The position numbers were made by a program, and so were the translations under genes. Below the pieces are notes generated by a model, which searched no databases, was not told the origin of the DNA, and worked only from the letters and a program-made list of their open reading frames with translations. Shown here one piece after another: positions 16,350 to 25,172 of a stretch of DNA of 64,000 nucleotides. This stretch comes from Fibrella arboris (lineage in GTDB: Bacteria; Bacteroidota; Bacteroidia; Cytophagales; Spirosomataceae), in the NCBI RefSeq assembly GCF_041321095.1, contig NZ_JBGGWE010000001.1, positions 186,001 to 250,000 of the forward strand. Direction: 5' to 3'. Within the stretch, counting starts at the first letter, position 1. Every line of letters starts with the position of its first letter.

Positions 16350-17474
16350 ATGACTGACACGGTTATCATTGGGGCTGGTCCGGCCGGGCTGGCCGTTGCG
16401 GGCAGGCTCGCTAAACTAGGTCAACCGTTCACGCTGCTGGAGGCCACCGATCATGTGGGCGCGGCCTGGCGTGGCCATTATGATCGGCTCTGTTTGCATA
16501 CGGTGAAGGAGGAATCAGCCCTGCCGCACCTACCCTACCCAGCCGATTACCCCACCTACGTGTCGCGCGACCAGTTGGTGACGTACCTGGAACAGTACAT
16601 CGTTCATTTTGCTATAAAGCCGCTGTTCAACCAGTTTGTCAGGTCGCTGGAACGTACCCAGGATGGGCGCTGGCTGGCTACGACCAAAACGCACACGTTT
16701 ACCGCCGATAATGTCATTGTGTGCACTGGCTACAACCGGGTTCCCTATCAGCCGCACATACCGGGCCTCGATGGGTTCCGTGGGCTGGTACTGCATAGTC
16801 GCGAGTATAAAACTGGCGCTACGTTCAACGGGCAACGCGTGCTGGTGGTAGGCATGGGCAACACCGGTGCTGAACTGGCGCTCGATTTGCAGGAGCAGGG
16901 CGCCTTTCCAACCATTTCGGTCCGTGGTCCGGTCAACATTGTGAAGCGCGACACCTTTGGCCGACCCGCCCAGCCATCGGCGATCAAACTGAGTAAGCTC
17001 CCCAACTGGTTTTACGATTTCGCGGCACGGCTGTCGCAGAAGCTGACGGTAGGCGATTTATCGAAGTACGGACTGATCACGCCGCCTTACCCTTCGTCAT
17101 ACCAGATTCGGGTGCTGGGCAAAATCCCCGTTATCGATCTCGGCACTGTCGATCAGATCAAGGCGGGCACCATTGCCGTACGCCCCGGCATCAAGCAGGT
17201 CAATCAATACAGCGTCACCTTCACTGATGGCCGCGAAGACCCATTCGATACCATTGTTCTGGCCACAGGTTACCGCACCGGGCTGGCTGAACTACTGGCG
17301 CCTGACCTCAGCCGCAAGCTGCTGAACGAAAAAGGGTACCCGCGCGGACTCTGGGACACCAACCCAACCTTGACAGGGCTTTATTTTCTGGGTTTTGCCC
17401 TCCCCCTAACCGGCATCCTGCGCGGCATCCGCCTCGACTCCGAACGTATCGTGGATGAGTTGATAAAGGAGTAG
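16350..17474 (+). CDS. Flavin-containing monooxygenase-like NAD(P)/FAD oxidoreductase
   Basis: 374 residues. FAD-binding GAGPAG at residues 8-13, NADPH-binding VVGMGNTG near residue 165, and the C-terminal DTIVLATGYR motif of FMO and YUCCA-type enzymes. The FMO fingerprint (FxGxxxHxxxF) is weak: FRGLVLHSREY. It likely oxygenates or oxidises a small molecule with NADPH and O2; substrate unknown. No operon neighbour; two strong hairpins follow. Confidence 0.85.
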   Translation: MTDTVIIGAGPAGLAVAGRLAKLGQPFTLLEATDHVGAAWRGHYDRLCLHTVKEESALPHLPYPADYPTYVSRDQLVTYLEQYIVHFAIKPLFNQFVRSLERTQDGRWLATTKTHTFTADNVIVCTGYNRVPYQPHIPGLDGFRGLVLHSREYKTGATFNGQRVLVVGMGNTGAELALDLQEQGAFPTISVRGPVNIVKRDTFGRPAQPSAIKLSKLPNWFYDFAARLSQKLTVGDLSKYGLITPPYPSSYQIRVLGKIPVIDLGTVDQIKAGTIAVRPGIKQVNQYSVTFTDGREDPFDTIVLATGYRTGLAELLAPDLSRKLLNEKGYPRGLWDTNPTLTGLYFLGFALPLTGILRGIRLDSERIVDELIKE

Positions 17475-17476
17475 GT

Positions 17477-17523
17477 ACGTTGGCTTTTGCGAACGCTGGC
17501 GGGGGCAACGCAAAAGCCAACGT
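17477..17523. repeat. Inverted repeat after the monooxygenase gene
   Basis: ACGTTGGCTTTTGC (17477-17490) pairs with GCAAAAGCCAACGT (17510-17523). The left arm includes a GGTACGT heptamer junction. Confidence 0.8.
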
Positions 17524-17533
17524 AGCCAGCCAC

Positions 17534-17576
17534 AAAACAGCGTCGGCCTCCAATTCTGGAAGCCGACGCTGTTTTG
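17534..17576. terminator. Bidirectional terminator
   Basis: AAAACAGCGTCGGC (17534-17547) pairs with GCCGACGCTGTTTT (17562-17575), with A-run left and T-run right. It separates the convergent monooxygenase and glutamate dehydrogenase genes. Confidence 0.85.
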
Positions 17577-17589
17577 TTAACCAGAGCGC

Positions 17590-18864
17590 TTAGTATCCCC
17601 CCCGGTACGTATAGGTGCTGGCTACTTTTTCGATAGCAACCATATAGGCCGCCAGGCGCATGGGGACTTTGTACTTCTGCGACGTGTCGAACACCCGGTC
17701 GAAAGCATCTTTCATGGCTCGGTCGGCGCGGCGGTTGATCCGGTCGAGGGTCCATTTATAGCCGATGCGGTTCTGTACCCACTCGAAATAAGACACGGTC
17801 ACCCCGCCGGCGTTGGCCAGGATATCCGGCACCACCATAATTCCTTTGCTGTTGATGATCTCATCGGCCGAGGCGGAGGTTGGACCGTTGGCACCCTCCA
17901 CGATCATGCGCGCCTGAATCGTATGCGCGTTCTCGTCGGTGATCACGTCTTCTTTAGCCGCCGGCACCAGTACGTCAACGGCCAGTGCCAGCAGTTCTTC
18001 GTTGCTGATTTTCTCGGCACCCGTGAACCCATCCAGCGTGCCTTTGTTAGCATTCCGGTACGCCAGTGCTGCCGTGATGTCGATACCGCGGTCGTTATAA
18101 TAACCACCCGAGATATCACTCACCGCGTTGACCGTTACGCCCCGTTCGTGGAGCAGTTCGGCTGCAAATGAACCCACATTACCAAAACCCTGCACAGCAG
18201 CCGTAGCCCGGTATGGGTTCATCCGTAGTTTGTCCATCGCCGAAAGAGCGGCCACGGTAACGCCACGACCCGTTGCTTCGGTACGGCCCAATGAACCACC
18301 CAAAACGAGCGGCTTACCCGTCACTACCCCGTTGATCGTCATCCCCTTGGCTTTCGAGTATTCGTCAACGATCCAGGCCATTTCGCGCGGACCAGTGCCC
18401 ATATCAGGAGCCGGAATGTCACGATCGGGGCCAAATACATCGAGCATCTGCACGGTGTAGGCCCGAATGAGCCGTTCAATCTCACCGGCCGACATGTCGC
18501 GGGGGTTGCAGGCGATGCCACCTTTGGCGCCCCCATACGGAATGTCAACCACGGCGCATTTCCAGGTCATCCAGGCGGCCAGGGCACGTACCTCGTCGAG
18601 GTGCACAGCCGGATCGAGCCGAATACCGCCTTTCGACGGCCCCAGAATGTTGGAGTGAATAACGCGATACCCTTCAAATACCCGGATACTTCCGTTATCC
18701 ATCGTAACGGGAAGGCCCACAATTACCTGTCGGGCGGGCACTTTCAGAATGTCGTACATCTCGTCGCTGATGCCCACCAGCCGGGCCGCTGCGTCGAAAC
18801 GCGACATCATGGATTGAAGCGGATTTTCTTTGTCTTTAATTGGAGCTGGTTCAATATATCCCAT
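17590..18864 (-). CDS. gdhA: Glu/Leu/Phe/Val dehydrogenase (glutamate dehydrogenase)
   Basis: 424 residues from ATG 18862-18864 (MGYIEP); an in-frame ATG at 18918 would add 18 non-conserved residues. Dimerisation and catalytic domain: GPSKGGIRLDP and the active-site lysine block KCAVVDIPYGGAKGGI; NAD(P)-binding domain with AVQGFGNVGSFAAELL. It interconverts glutamate with 2-oxoglutarate and ammonia. The closest resemblance is to the hexameric GDH I/GdhA-RocG type. Single gene, divergent from the dksA-like gene. Confidence 0.93.
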   Translation of the reverse strand: MGYIEPAPIKDKENPLQSMMSRFDAAARLVGISDEMYDILKVPARQVIVGLPVTMDNGSIRVFEGYRVIHSNILGPSKGGIRLDPAVHLDEVRALAAWMTWKCAVVDIPYGGAKGGIACNPRDMSAGEIERLIRAYTVQMLDVFGPDRDIPAPDMGTGPREMAWIVDEYSKAKGMTINGVVTGKPLVLGGSLGRTEATGRGVTVAALSAMDKLRMNPYRATAAVQGFGNVGSFAAELLHERGVTVNAVSDISGGYYNDRGIDITAALAYRNANKGTLDGFTGAEKISNEELLALAVDVLVPAAKEDVITDENAHTIQARMIVEGANGPTSASADEIINSKGIMVVPDILANAGGVTVSYFEWVQNRIGYKWTLDRINRRADRAMKDAFDRVFDTSQKYKVPMRLAAYMVAIEKVASTYTYRGGY

Positions 18865-19288
18865 TACCAGTTGATTTTTAGTCTGTGTTGATTTCCACGC
18901 TATTACGCAGAGAAGCAAGACATTAAGAAGTCAGATTGCTACCATAAGGTTCTAAAAAATGTATCTTTTATTGTAGCCTTCTGCCCGTTTCTTGCGGCCG
19001 TAAACATAACGATTTACTATGAATTGACGATAAAAGCCTATTTTATCTAAGAATTATCTAGTATAATGATGACGTATATTGTTCGCTCGACCGTGGCTTT
19101 GACCGAATAGTCGGGCACTAATTGAGCAGTTTTCAGAATATTGGTTTGCCATTTAGCCAATAATCAACTGGGTAAGTTTTCTGAAAATAGTTGAGAGGCC
19201 GTATGTTTTATTGAAAAGACGCTCACAGCATTGTATTTTTGTTGTGGTATTCACCGGGCAGTACCCAACTTATCAATACAACCAACCG
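18865..19288. other. Divergent intergenic region between gdhA and the dksA-like gene
   Basis: AT-rich 424 bases. It holds the dksA-like promoter at 19234 and otherwise no recognisable gene, hairpin or RNA. No gdhA promoter box of the TAnnTTTG type was found. Confidence 0.5.
19211..19241 (+). promoter_or_regulatory. Promoter for the dksA-like gene (ATTG - 20 bp - TATTTTTG)
   Basis: The -7 box TATTTTTG is at 19234-19241 and the upstream TTG begins at 19211, a spacing close to the Bacteroidota TTTG/TAnnTTTG consensus. It lies 47 bases before ATG 19289 and inside an upstream in-frame extension, so it also decides the start. Confidence 0.6.
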
Positions 19289-19672
19289 ATGGTTCAGGAA
19301 GAGAAAAAGCGTTATTCGGAAGAAGATTTGAAAGAGTTTCAGGAGCTGATCTCGCAGAAACTCGAGGCCACGCGTAGTGAGTTGAACTACATCAAAGAGG
19401 CGCTCAGCAAGCGAAATGATAGTGGTACCGACAATACATCGGGCAACTCGAAGTTACTGGAAGACGGTGCTGATACCAGCGAACGCGAAAACCTGAGCCA
19501 GTTGGCTGCCCGGTTGCAGAAGTTCACCAACCAGTTGGAGTCGGCTATGGTCCGTATCAAAAACGGAACATATGGTATTTGTATCGATTCGGGGAAACTC
19601 ATTCCCAAAGAACGTCTTCGCGCCGTTCCGCACACGCAGCAAACGATCGAAGCCAAGCTTCGCCGGTCATAA
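19289..19672 (+). CDS. TraR/DksA family transcriptional regulator
   Basis: 127 residues from ATG 19289. N-terminal coiled-coil helices (EEDLKEFQELISQKLEATRSELNYIKEAL), then the acidic tip region (LEDGADTSERENLSQL), and a C-terminal block NGTYGICIDSGKLIPKERLRAVPHTQQTIEAK. Only one cysteine of the four zinc ligands of E. coli DksA remains, a state I believe is common in Bacteroidota homologues. DksA proteins enter the RNA polymerase secondary channel and modulate initiation with ppGpp. Confidence 0.88.
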   Translation: MVQEEKKRYSEEDLKEFQELISQKLEATRSELNYIKEALSKRNDSGTDNTSGNSKLLEDGADTSERENLSQLAARLQKFTNQLESAMVRIKNGTYGICIDSGKLIPKERLRAVPHTQQTIEAKLRRS

Positions 19673-19703
19673 ATAGCGCTGTTTTCGGGCAGCAAAAAAC
19701 GAG

Positions 19704-19756
19704 TAGGCACTGACTTACCCGGCGTATCAGGTACGTTCCGGTTATGTCAGTGCCTA
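19704..19756. repeat. Inverted repeat after the dksA-like gene
   Basis: TAGGCACTGAC (19704-19714) pairs with GTCAGTGCCTA (19746-19756); loop contains a GGTACGT heptamer. Possible terminator without a strong T-run. Confidence 0.65.
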
Positions 19757-19775
19757 TGTTGCTTTAAGGAAAGCC

Positions 19776-19783
19776 TACCTTTG
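19776..19783 (+). promoter_or_regulatory. -7 box (TACCTTTG) seven bases before the GH3 start codon
   Basis: Exact TAnnTTTG with only CATCTGT between it and ATG 19791, so the predicted transcript would start at or next to the A of ATG (leaderless). Confidence 0.6.
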
Positions 19784-19790
19784 CATCTGT

Positions 19791-21287
19791 ATGGGAATTC
19801 GTTCAACTTTCAGTAAACCGCTGGCCCGCTGGGTTCGGCAACGGCAACAATCGTGGCGCGAACGGCCCGGCGATGCCCAGCAACGCTGGTTCCAGTACCT
19901 CGTCAATCGCGCTGCTCGAACGCAGTTCGGCCGTGACCATCATTTTGGCGATATACATACCCAGGCTGATTTTCGGCAGGCTGTTCCCATTCGGGATTAT
20001 GAAGCACTGAAACCCTACATCGAGCGCCTTACGCAGGGCGAACCCGATATCCTGTGGCCCGGCAAACCCGCTTATTTCGCTAAAACGTCGGGCACTACGT
20101 CGGGCACCAAATACATTCCGCTAACCCGCGAATCGCTGCCAAACCACATTAACTCGGCCCGCGACGCGCTGCTCTGTTACGTGGATGAAACCGGCAACTC
20201 CGCTTTTCTGGACAAAAAACTGATCTTTCTGTCGGGCAGTCCCGAGCTGGACGAGAAGGCAGGCATCCACACCGGACGGCTGTCGGGCATTGTGAACCAC
20301 CATATTCCGGCCTACCTGCGTTCGAACCAGATGCCGAGCTACGAGACTAATACGATCGACGATTGGGAAACCAAACTTGACCGCATCATTGACGAGACGC
20401 TGACCGAAGACATGTCGCTGATCTCGGGCATTCCGCCCTGGGTGCAGATGTACTTCGACCGGATCCAGGCGCGAACGGGCAAAGCCATTAAAGACGTCTT
20501 TCCTAACTTTTCGGTCTTCGTTTACGGCGGCGTGAACTTTGCCCCCTACCGCGACCGCCTGTTCGAGAGCATCGGCAAGCGTATCGACAGCATCGAGACG
20601 TACCCCGCTTCGGAGGGCTTCATTGCCTATCAGGATTCACAAACCGCCGAGGGGCTGCTGCTGCTGGTCGACAGTGGTATCTATTTCGAGTTTATCCCCG
20701 CCGATCAGTATTTCGCCGAAAACCCGCCCCGCCTGAGTATCGATGAGGTTGAGCTAGGTAAAAACTACGCCGTCATCATCAACAACAACGCGGGTTTGTG
20801 GGGCTACTCCCTGGGCGATACCGTAAAATTCGTCAGTCAGAACCCACATCGGATTGTGGTAACGGGGCGTATAAAACACTTCATTTCGGCCTTTGGCGAG
20901 CACGTCATTGGCGAAGAAGTAGAAAAAGCCTTGCAGTTCGCCATGCAGCAGCAGCCCGAAACCGAGGTGATCGAGTTTACGGTGGCCCCGATGGTCAGTC
21001 CGCCCCAAGGCCTTCCCTACCACGAGTGGCTCATCGAATTCGGCCAGCCCCCCCGCGATACGGCCCGCTTTGTACACGATCTCGACACGCAACTGGCCAG
21101 GCTCAACGTATACTACGACGACCTGATCAGCGGCGCCATTCTACAACCGCTGAAGCTGACATCCTTACCACGCGGGGCGTTTCAGCAGTACATGAAAAGC
21201 CAGGGCAAGCTGGGCGGCCAGAACAAAGTGCCCCGCCTCAGCAACGACCGCACCCTCGCCGACGGCCTTTTGCAGGTAATGCGTTAG
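19791..21287 (+). CDS. GH3 auxin-responsive promoter family protein (acyl-adenylating)
   Basis: 498 residues, full length for bacterial GH3-type proteins. ATP/AMP-binding elements: AKTSGTTSGTKYIPLT near residue 105, the mid-protein YPASEGF motif, and GLWGYSLGDTVKFV followed by TGRIKHFISAFGEHV. Plant GH3 enzymes adenylate acidic hormones and conjugate them to amino acids; the bacterial substrate is unknown. Upstream box suggests a leaderless mRNA. Downstream, the HEPN/MNT remnant and dxr are on the same strand with small gaps. Confidence 0.9.
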   Translation: MGIRSTFSKPLARWVRQRQQSWRERPGDAQQRWFQYLVNRAARTQFGRDHHFGDIHTQADFRQAVPIRDYEALKPYIERLTQGEPDILWPGKPAYFAKTSGTTSGTKYIPLTRESLPNHINSARDALLCYVDETGNSAFLDKKLIFLSGSPELDEKAGIHTGRLSGIVNHHIPAYLRSNQMPSYETNTIDDWETKLDRIIDETLTEDMSLISGIPPWVQMYFDRIQARTGKAIKDVFPNFSVFVYGGVNFAPYRDRLFESIGKRIDSIETYPASEGFIAYQDSQTAEGLLLLVDSGIYFEFIPADQYFAENPPRLSIDEVELGKNYAVIINNNAGLWGYSLGDTVKFVSQNPHRIVVTGRIKHFISAFGEHVIGEEVEKALQFAMQQQPETEVIEFTVAPMVSPPQGLPYHEWLIEFGQPPRDTARFVHDLDTQLARLNVYYDDLISGAILQPLKLTSLPRGAFQQYMKSQGKLGGQNKVPRLSNDRTLADGLLQVMR

Positions 21288-21296
21288 CTTTGAGTT

Positions 21297-21451
21297 ATGG
21301 AAGCGCACCTGAAAACTTCGAACCGCTTAGCAAACGTACCTGAGCCTGTTGGGGCTGTACTGGCACAATTGAAATGCGAACTCGCTGATTTATACGGTAA
21401 TAAGCTTCAAAAATTAATTCTTTTCGGTTCATACGCACGGGGAGATTTTTA
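21297..21451 (+). pseudogene. Truncated MNT-type nucleotidyltransferase (antitoxin) remnant
   Basis: ATG 21297 opens 51 residues ending LQKLILFGSYARGDF and TAA 21449-21451. The sequence stops right after the GSxxxG motif of minimal nucleotidyltransferases; the catalytic SDxD stretch and the rest of the domain are gone. Immediately after, in another frame, FKDGIEL and TGA (21469-21471) look like the original C-terminus of the same gene. An internal deletion plus frameshift therefore removed the middle. Normally this protein neutralises the HEPN partner encoded next. Confidence 0.75.
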
Positions 21452-21467
21452 AAGACGGTATTGAACT

Positions 21468-21860
21468 GTGAAAGAACGCATGAAGAAGTTAATTGATAAA
21501 GCTGATGACAATCTGGAGTCAGCTCAATTGCTCTTGGCACAGGGACATTTAACCGGTACAATTAATAGGGCTTACTATGCCATGTTCGATGCATTTCGCA
21601 CGTTATCATTCATCGAAGGTATTTTTGTAAAAACGCACAAAGGCCTGCAGGCAAAACTACACGAGCTTTATTTGGCAACGGGTAAGCTGCCTCGACCACT
21701 GAATGCAATTCTGGCCAGAACGGAGGACTTACGCGAAAAAGCAGACTATGATTTCGATGATCTGATTGTGCTGACCGACGCCCGGAGATCTGTAACTGAT
21801 GCTGCTTACGTACTTGATGAAATAAAAGCGTATTTACGGTCTGCTGATTTATTTGAATGA
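21468..21860 (+). CDS. HEPN domain protein (toxin-like partner of MNT)
   Basis: 130 residues, all-helical, with the HEPN motif INRAYYAMFDAFRTLSF near residue 36 and FVKTHKGLQAKLHEL after it. A GTG start at 21468 overlaps the TGA of the ancestral MNT frame (GTGA), the usual coupling in HEPN/MNT pairs; ATG 21480 is an alternative. The antitoxin gene beside it is gutted, so this protein is either inactive, controlled otherwise, or also decaying. The stop overlaps the dxr start (ATGA), so it is in a transcription unit with an essential gene. Confidence 0.8.
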   Translation: MKERMKKLIDKADDNLESAQLLLAQGHLTGTINRAYYAMFDAFRTLSFIEGIFVKTHKGLQAKLHELYLATGKLPRPLNAILARTEDLREKADYDFDDLIVLTDARRSVTDAAYVLDEIKAYLRSADLFE

Positions 21861-23032
21861 CGAATCCGAATCCTAAACGCCGCATTGCCATTCTGGGCTC
21901 TACGGGCTCTATTGGTACCCAAGCCATTGAGGTGATAGTGGCCCATCCCGACCAGTTTGAGGTGGAAGTACTCACGGCGAATCATAACGCCGACCTGTTG
22001 ATTGAACAGGCCCGCCAGGTACGCCCCAACGTGGTGGTCATCTGCGACGAGTCACGCTACAACGCCGTTTTCGCGGCCCTCGACCCGCTGGATATCAAGG
22101 TGTATGCCGGGTTGAACTCCATTGCTGAAGTGGTGCAGATGGACACCGTCGATATGGTGTTGACGGCCATGGTGGGCTATGCCGGGCTGCTGCCAACCAT
22201 CAAAGCCATTGAAGCAGGGAAGCCCATTGCCCTGGCCAACAAAGAAACGCTGGTGGTAGCGGGCGAGCTTATTACCCGCATGGCCGCCGAACGGGGCGTC
22301 AACATCTACCCCGTCGATTCGGAACATTCGGCCATTTTCCAATGCCTGGTTGGCGAGTTTCATAACCCCATCGAGAAGATCATCCTGACGGCGTCGGGTG
22401 GTCCATTCCGGGGGCGAGACCGAACGTACCTGGAAACGGTGACCCGCGCTCAGGCCCTGAAACACCCCAACTGGACAATGGGCGCGAAGATCACCATCGA
22501 TTCGGCTACGCTCATGAACAAGGGGCTGGAGGTGATCGAAGCAAAATGGCTCTTCAACCTGCGGCCAAACCAGATCGACGTAGTCGTGCATCCGCAGAGT
22601 ATCGTGCATTCACTGGTGCAATTTGAAGACGGCAGCATCAAAGCGCAGATGGGCCTGCCCGACATGAAATTGCCCATTCAGTTTGCGCTTGGCTATCCCA
22701 ATCGACTAAAATCGGATTTTCCACGTTTTAATTTCGCCAATTATCCGTCGCTGACCTTCGAGCAGCCTGACCTGGGTACGTTCCGAAACCTGCAACTGGC
22801 GTTCGATGCGCTCGACAAAGGCGGCAATATGCCCTGTATCATCAACGCAGCCAATGAGATAGCCGTCGACGCTTTCCTGAACGACCGGGTCAGTTTCCTC
22901 GGGATTTCCGACGTCATCGAGGGCGCTATGCAGCACGCATCATTCGTGGCAAACCCCACCTACGACGACTACGTAGCCACGGATAAAGAAACCCGCCGGA
23001 TTGCGACCGAAAAGATTGGTACTTTTGTTTAG
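21857..23032 (+). CDS. dxr: 1-deoxy-D-xylulose 5-phosphate reductoisomerase
   Basis: 391 residues, usual length. NADPH-binding IAILGSTGSIGTQAIEV at the N-terminus; metal and substrate motifs PVDSEHSAIFQCL, TASGGPFRGRD and MNKGLEVIEAKWLF. It makes 2-C-methyl-D-erythritol 4-phosphate, the first committed step of the MEP isoprenoid pathway. Start overlaps the HEPN gene by four bases. rseP follows after 88 bases, an arrangement (dxr-rseP) also common in other bacteria. Confidence 0.96.
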   Translation: MTNPNPKRRIAILGSTGSIGTQAIEVIVAHPDQFEVEVLTANHNADLLIEQARQVRPNVVVICDESRYNAVFAALDPLDIKVYAGLNSIAEVVQMDTVDMVLTAMVGYAGLLPTIKAIEAGKPIALANKETLVVAGELITRMAAERGVNIYPVDSEHSAIFQCLVGEFHNPIEKIILTASGGPFRGRDRTYLETVTRAQALKHPNWTMGAKITIDSATLMNKGLEVIEAKWLFNLRPNQIDVVVHPQSIVHSLVQFEDGSIKAQMGLPDMKLPIQFALGYPNRLKSDFPRFNFANYPSLTFEQPDLGTFRNLQLAFDALDKGGNMPCIINAANEIAVDAFLNDRVSFLGISDVIEGAMQHASFVANPTYDDYVATDKETRRIATEKIGTFV

Positions 23033-23120
23033 AATAAGACGCTGAATACGCAGATACAGGATTTAGGATTCTATACTACCCAACGTCCAGTATCCCCTTT
23101 CTGTGTCTAAATACTTGTAG

Positions 23121-24443
23121 ATGGAAACAGTAATCATGGTTGGTCAGCTGTTGCTGGCCCTGTCAATTTTAGTAGGCCTTCATGAGTTAGGGCATTTAGT
23201 AGCCGCCCGTATGTTCGGGATGCGCGTCGAGCAGTACTTTATCGGCTTCCCGCCCAAAGTATTCAGCTTCCGCAAAGGCGAAACAGAGTACGGCCTCGGC
23301 GCTATTCCGCTGGGCGGCTTCGTGAAGATTTCGGGGATGATCGACGAGTCGCTGGATACGGCGCAACTGCACCTGCCTCCACAGCCCTACGAGTTTCGCG
23401 CCAAACCAGCCTGGCAACGCCTTATCGTGATGTTGGGCGGTATCATCGTTAACGTCATTACGGGTATTGCCATTTTCGTGGCCCTGATGTATAGCTTGGG
23501 GAGTACCTATATTGCCACGCAGGACGCCAAATATGGCATTGTTGCCCTGGAATACGGCAAACAGATTGGCCTGAAAACGGGCGACCGGATTGTGGAGATC
23601 AATGGTAAACCGTTTGATAACATCGCCGACGTGACCAGTCCCGATGTGCTGCTGGGTACCAACAGCTATTACACGGTTGAACGACCAAATGCCAGTGGCA
23701 GTCTGGAACGGATTCGGATCGACGTACCGAACAACATGGCCGAGAAATTTTCGAGCAAAGAAACGGCTGGCCAGTTTATCGCGCCCATTTTCCCGTTCGA
23801 CATTGGTGAGGTAGCGCTGGGTTCGGAAGCCGAGAAAGCAGGCCTGAAAGTCGGCGACCGCATCACCAGCGTAAACGGTAAACCAACGGCTTATTTCCAC
23901 GAAGTGCAGGAGGCCGTTCGCGCCAATAAAGGCAAAGCGATTACGCTGGGCCTGCAACGCGGTAACCAGTCGCTGGCCATCCGGCCGGTCGTGTCCAATG
24001 AAGGCACGATTGGTTTTTATCCGAATTCGCTGCTGAAAGAAACGCACGTTGACTACACCTTTGGCGAAGCCGTTTCAAAGGGTACCGAACGGGCGTTTGG
24101 CGTCATCTATGATAACATCCGGGGTTTCGCCAAGATTTTTCGAGGTGAGGTCTCACCGTCTAAAGCCATCAGTGGCCCGGTTGGCATTGCCAAAATGTTT
24201 GGTGGTGTTTGGGACTGGACGCGCTTCTGGTCGCTAGCGGGCCTGTTATCAATGGCCCTTGCGTTCATGAACGCCCTGCCCATTCCGGCGCTGGATGGTG
24301 GGCATGCATCGATGTTGCTCTATGAGATCGTGTCGGGTCGCAAACCGTCTGATAAATTCGTGGAAGGTGCGCAACGCGTGGGTATGGTGATCTTGTTAGG
24401 GTTAATGGCCTTCGCTTTCCTGAATGACATCTTTTTTAAGTAA
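23121..24443 (+). CDS. rseP: RIP metalloprotease RseP (site-2 protease)
   Basis: 440 residues. Zinc motif HELGH at residues 21-25 in the first helix, two PDZ domains (around 130-210 and 215-300, each with GD-I-x-I/V-NGKP), and the second catalytic block NALPIPALDGGH near residue 390. It cleaves membrane-spanning anti-sigma factors and signal-peptide remnants inside the inner membrane. An ECF sigma/anti-sigma pair exists at 50.2-51.5 kb, but a link is only conjecture. Confidence 0.95.
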   Translation: METVIMVGQLLLALSILVGLHELGHLVAARMFGMRVEQYFIGFPPKVFSFRKGETEYGLGAIPLGGFVKISGMIDESLDTAQLHLPPQPYEFRAKPAWQRLIVMLGGIIVNVITGIAIFVALMYSLGSTYIATQDAKYGIVALEYGKQIGLKTGDRIVEINGKPFDNIADVTSPDVLLGTNSYYTVERPNASGSLERIRIDVPNNMAEKFSSKETAGQFIAPIFPFDIGEVALGSEAEKAGLKVGDRITSVNGKPTAYFHEVQEAVRANKGKAITLGLQRGNQSLAIRPVVSNEGTIGFYPNSLLKETHVDYTFGEAVSKGTERAFGVIYDNIRGFAKIFRGEVSPSKAISGPVGIAKMFGGVWDWTRFWSLAGLLSMALAFMNALPIPALDGGHASMLLYEIVSGRKPSDKFVEGAQRVGMVILLGLMAFAFLNDIFFK

Positions 24444-24453
24444 GGCTATGGAG

Positions 24454-24550
24454 GGAGAAAAGGGAGCATGGAGGAAAGGAGGAAAGGGGACTTTGCTAGA
24501 CAGATGCTTCGGGGCGAAGCTCCTCCTTTCCTCCATGCTCCCTTTTCTCC
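24454..24550. repeat. Inverted repeat, perfect 30-bp arms, enclosing the DUF6702 start codon
   Basis: Positions 24454-24483 and 24521-24550 are exact reverse complements (purine-rich GGAGAAAAGGGAGCATGGAG... and its mirror). The core between them shares GGGGACTTTG with the repeat at 27717. The right arm contains ATG 24535. Confidence 0.92.
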
Positions 24551-25017
24551 TTTTACCCCTCTTTTCCTTTCATGTCCACGATTTCCATACGAGCCTGACG
24601 CAAATGCAGTTTGATGCCAAATCGCAGATGGTTGAGGTTAGCGTTCGGATGTTTACCGACGATCTGGAAACGGCTCTGACAAAAGAAAACGGCGGCAAGC
24701 TGGTTAACTTGAGCGGACCTGCCAAAGCAGATCAATTATTGGAACGCTATGTGCGCAAGCACTTTGTTGTCGCTGATGCGCAACGTAAGCCCAGGTCATA
24801 CACCTACGTTGGCTACGAACAGGAGGCTGATGCGCACTGGGTGTACCTGGAAATGCCCGCTTCCGGTGCCGATACCTTTAAAAATATAGTGATCAAGCAA
24901 GATATATTAATGGACTTATTTAGCGATCAGGTTAACTTAATAAACATTCAATATAACCAGCAGAAGAAAACGGTGGTGTTCCGAAACAATCAACCGGTGC
25001 AGGCAGTATCGCTTTAA
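24535..25017 (+). CDS. DUF6702 family exported protein
   Basis: 160 residues from ATG 24535. The signal peptide MLPFLLLPLFSF leads into HVHDFHTSLTQMQFD and MVEVSVRMFTDDLETAL, the DUF6702 pattern (His-rich start, then EISVR-FTDD). The family is a small exported beta protein seen in Bacteroidota, without known function. The start codon and most of the signal peptide are encoded by the right arm of an inverted repeat; no other start would give a signal sequence. Follows rseP on the same strand. Confidence 0.8.
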   Translation: MLPFLLLPLFSFHVHDFHTSLTQMQFDAKSQMVEVSVRMFTDDLETALTKENGGKLVNLSGPAKADQLLERYVRKHFVVADAQRKPRSYTYVGYEQEADAHWVYLEMPASGADTFKNIVIKQDILMDLFSDQVNLINIQYNQQKKTVVFRNNQPVQAVSL

Positions 25018-25172
25018 AATAAATCGCCTACCTTCATTAGTGCCGTAAAATCCTGACAACGTAGAAGTGGCCAAGAGCTGGCACACTACTTGTCTGATTT
25101 ACCTTTCTACTTCCTCTGGCCTGTACGACACCACTCAATACGTTACTTACTGTCACTTTGGCAGGAACGCCT

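Noticed and set aside
23196..24047. Long minus-strand open frame (283 codons) inside rseP
   Set aside because: Mirror of the RseP coding frame; the plus strand has clear zinc and PDZ motifs.
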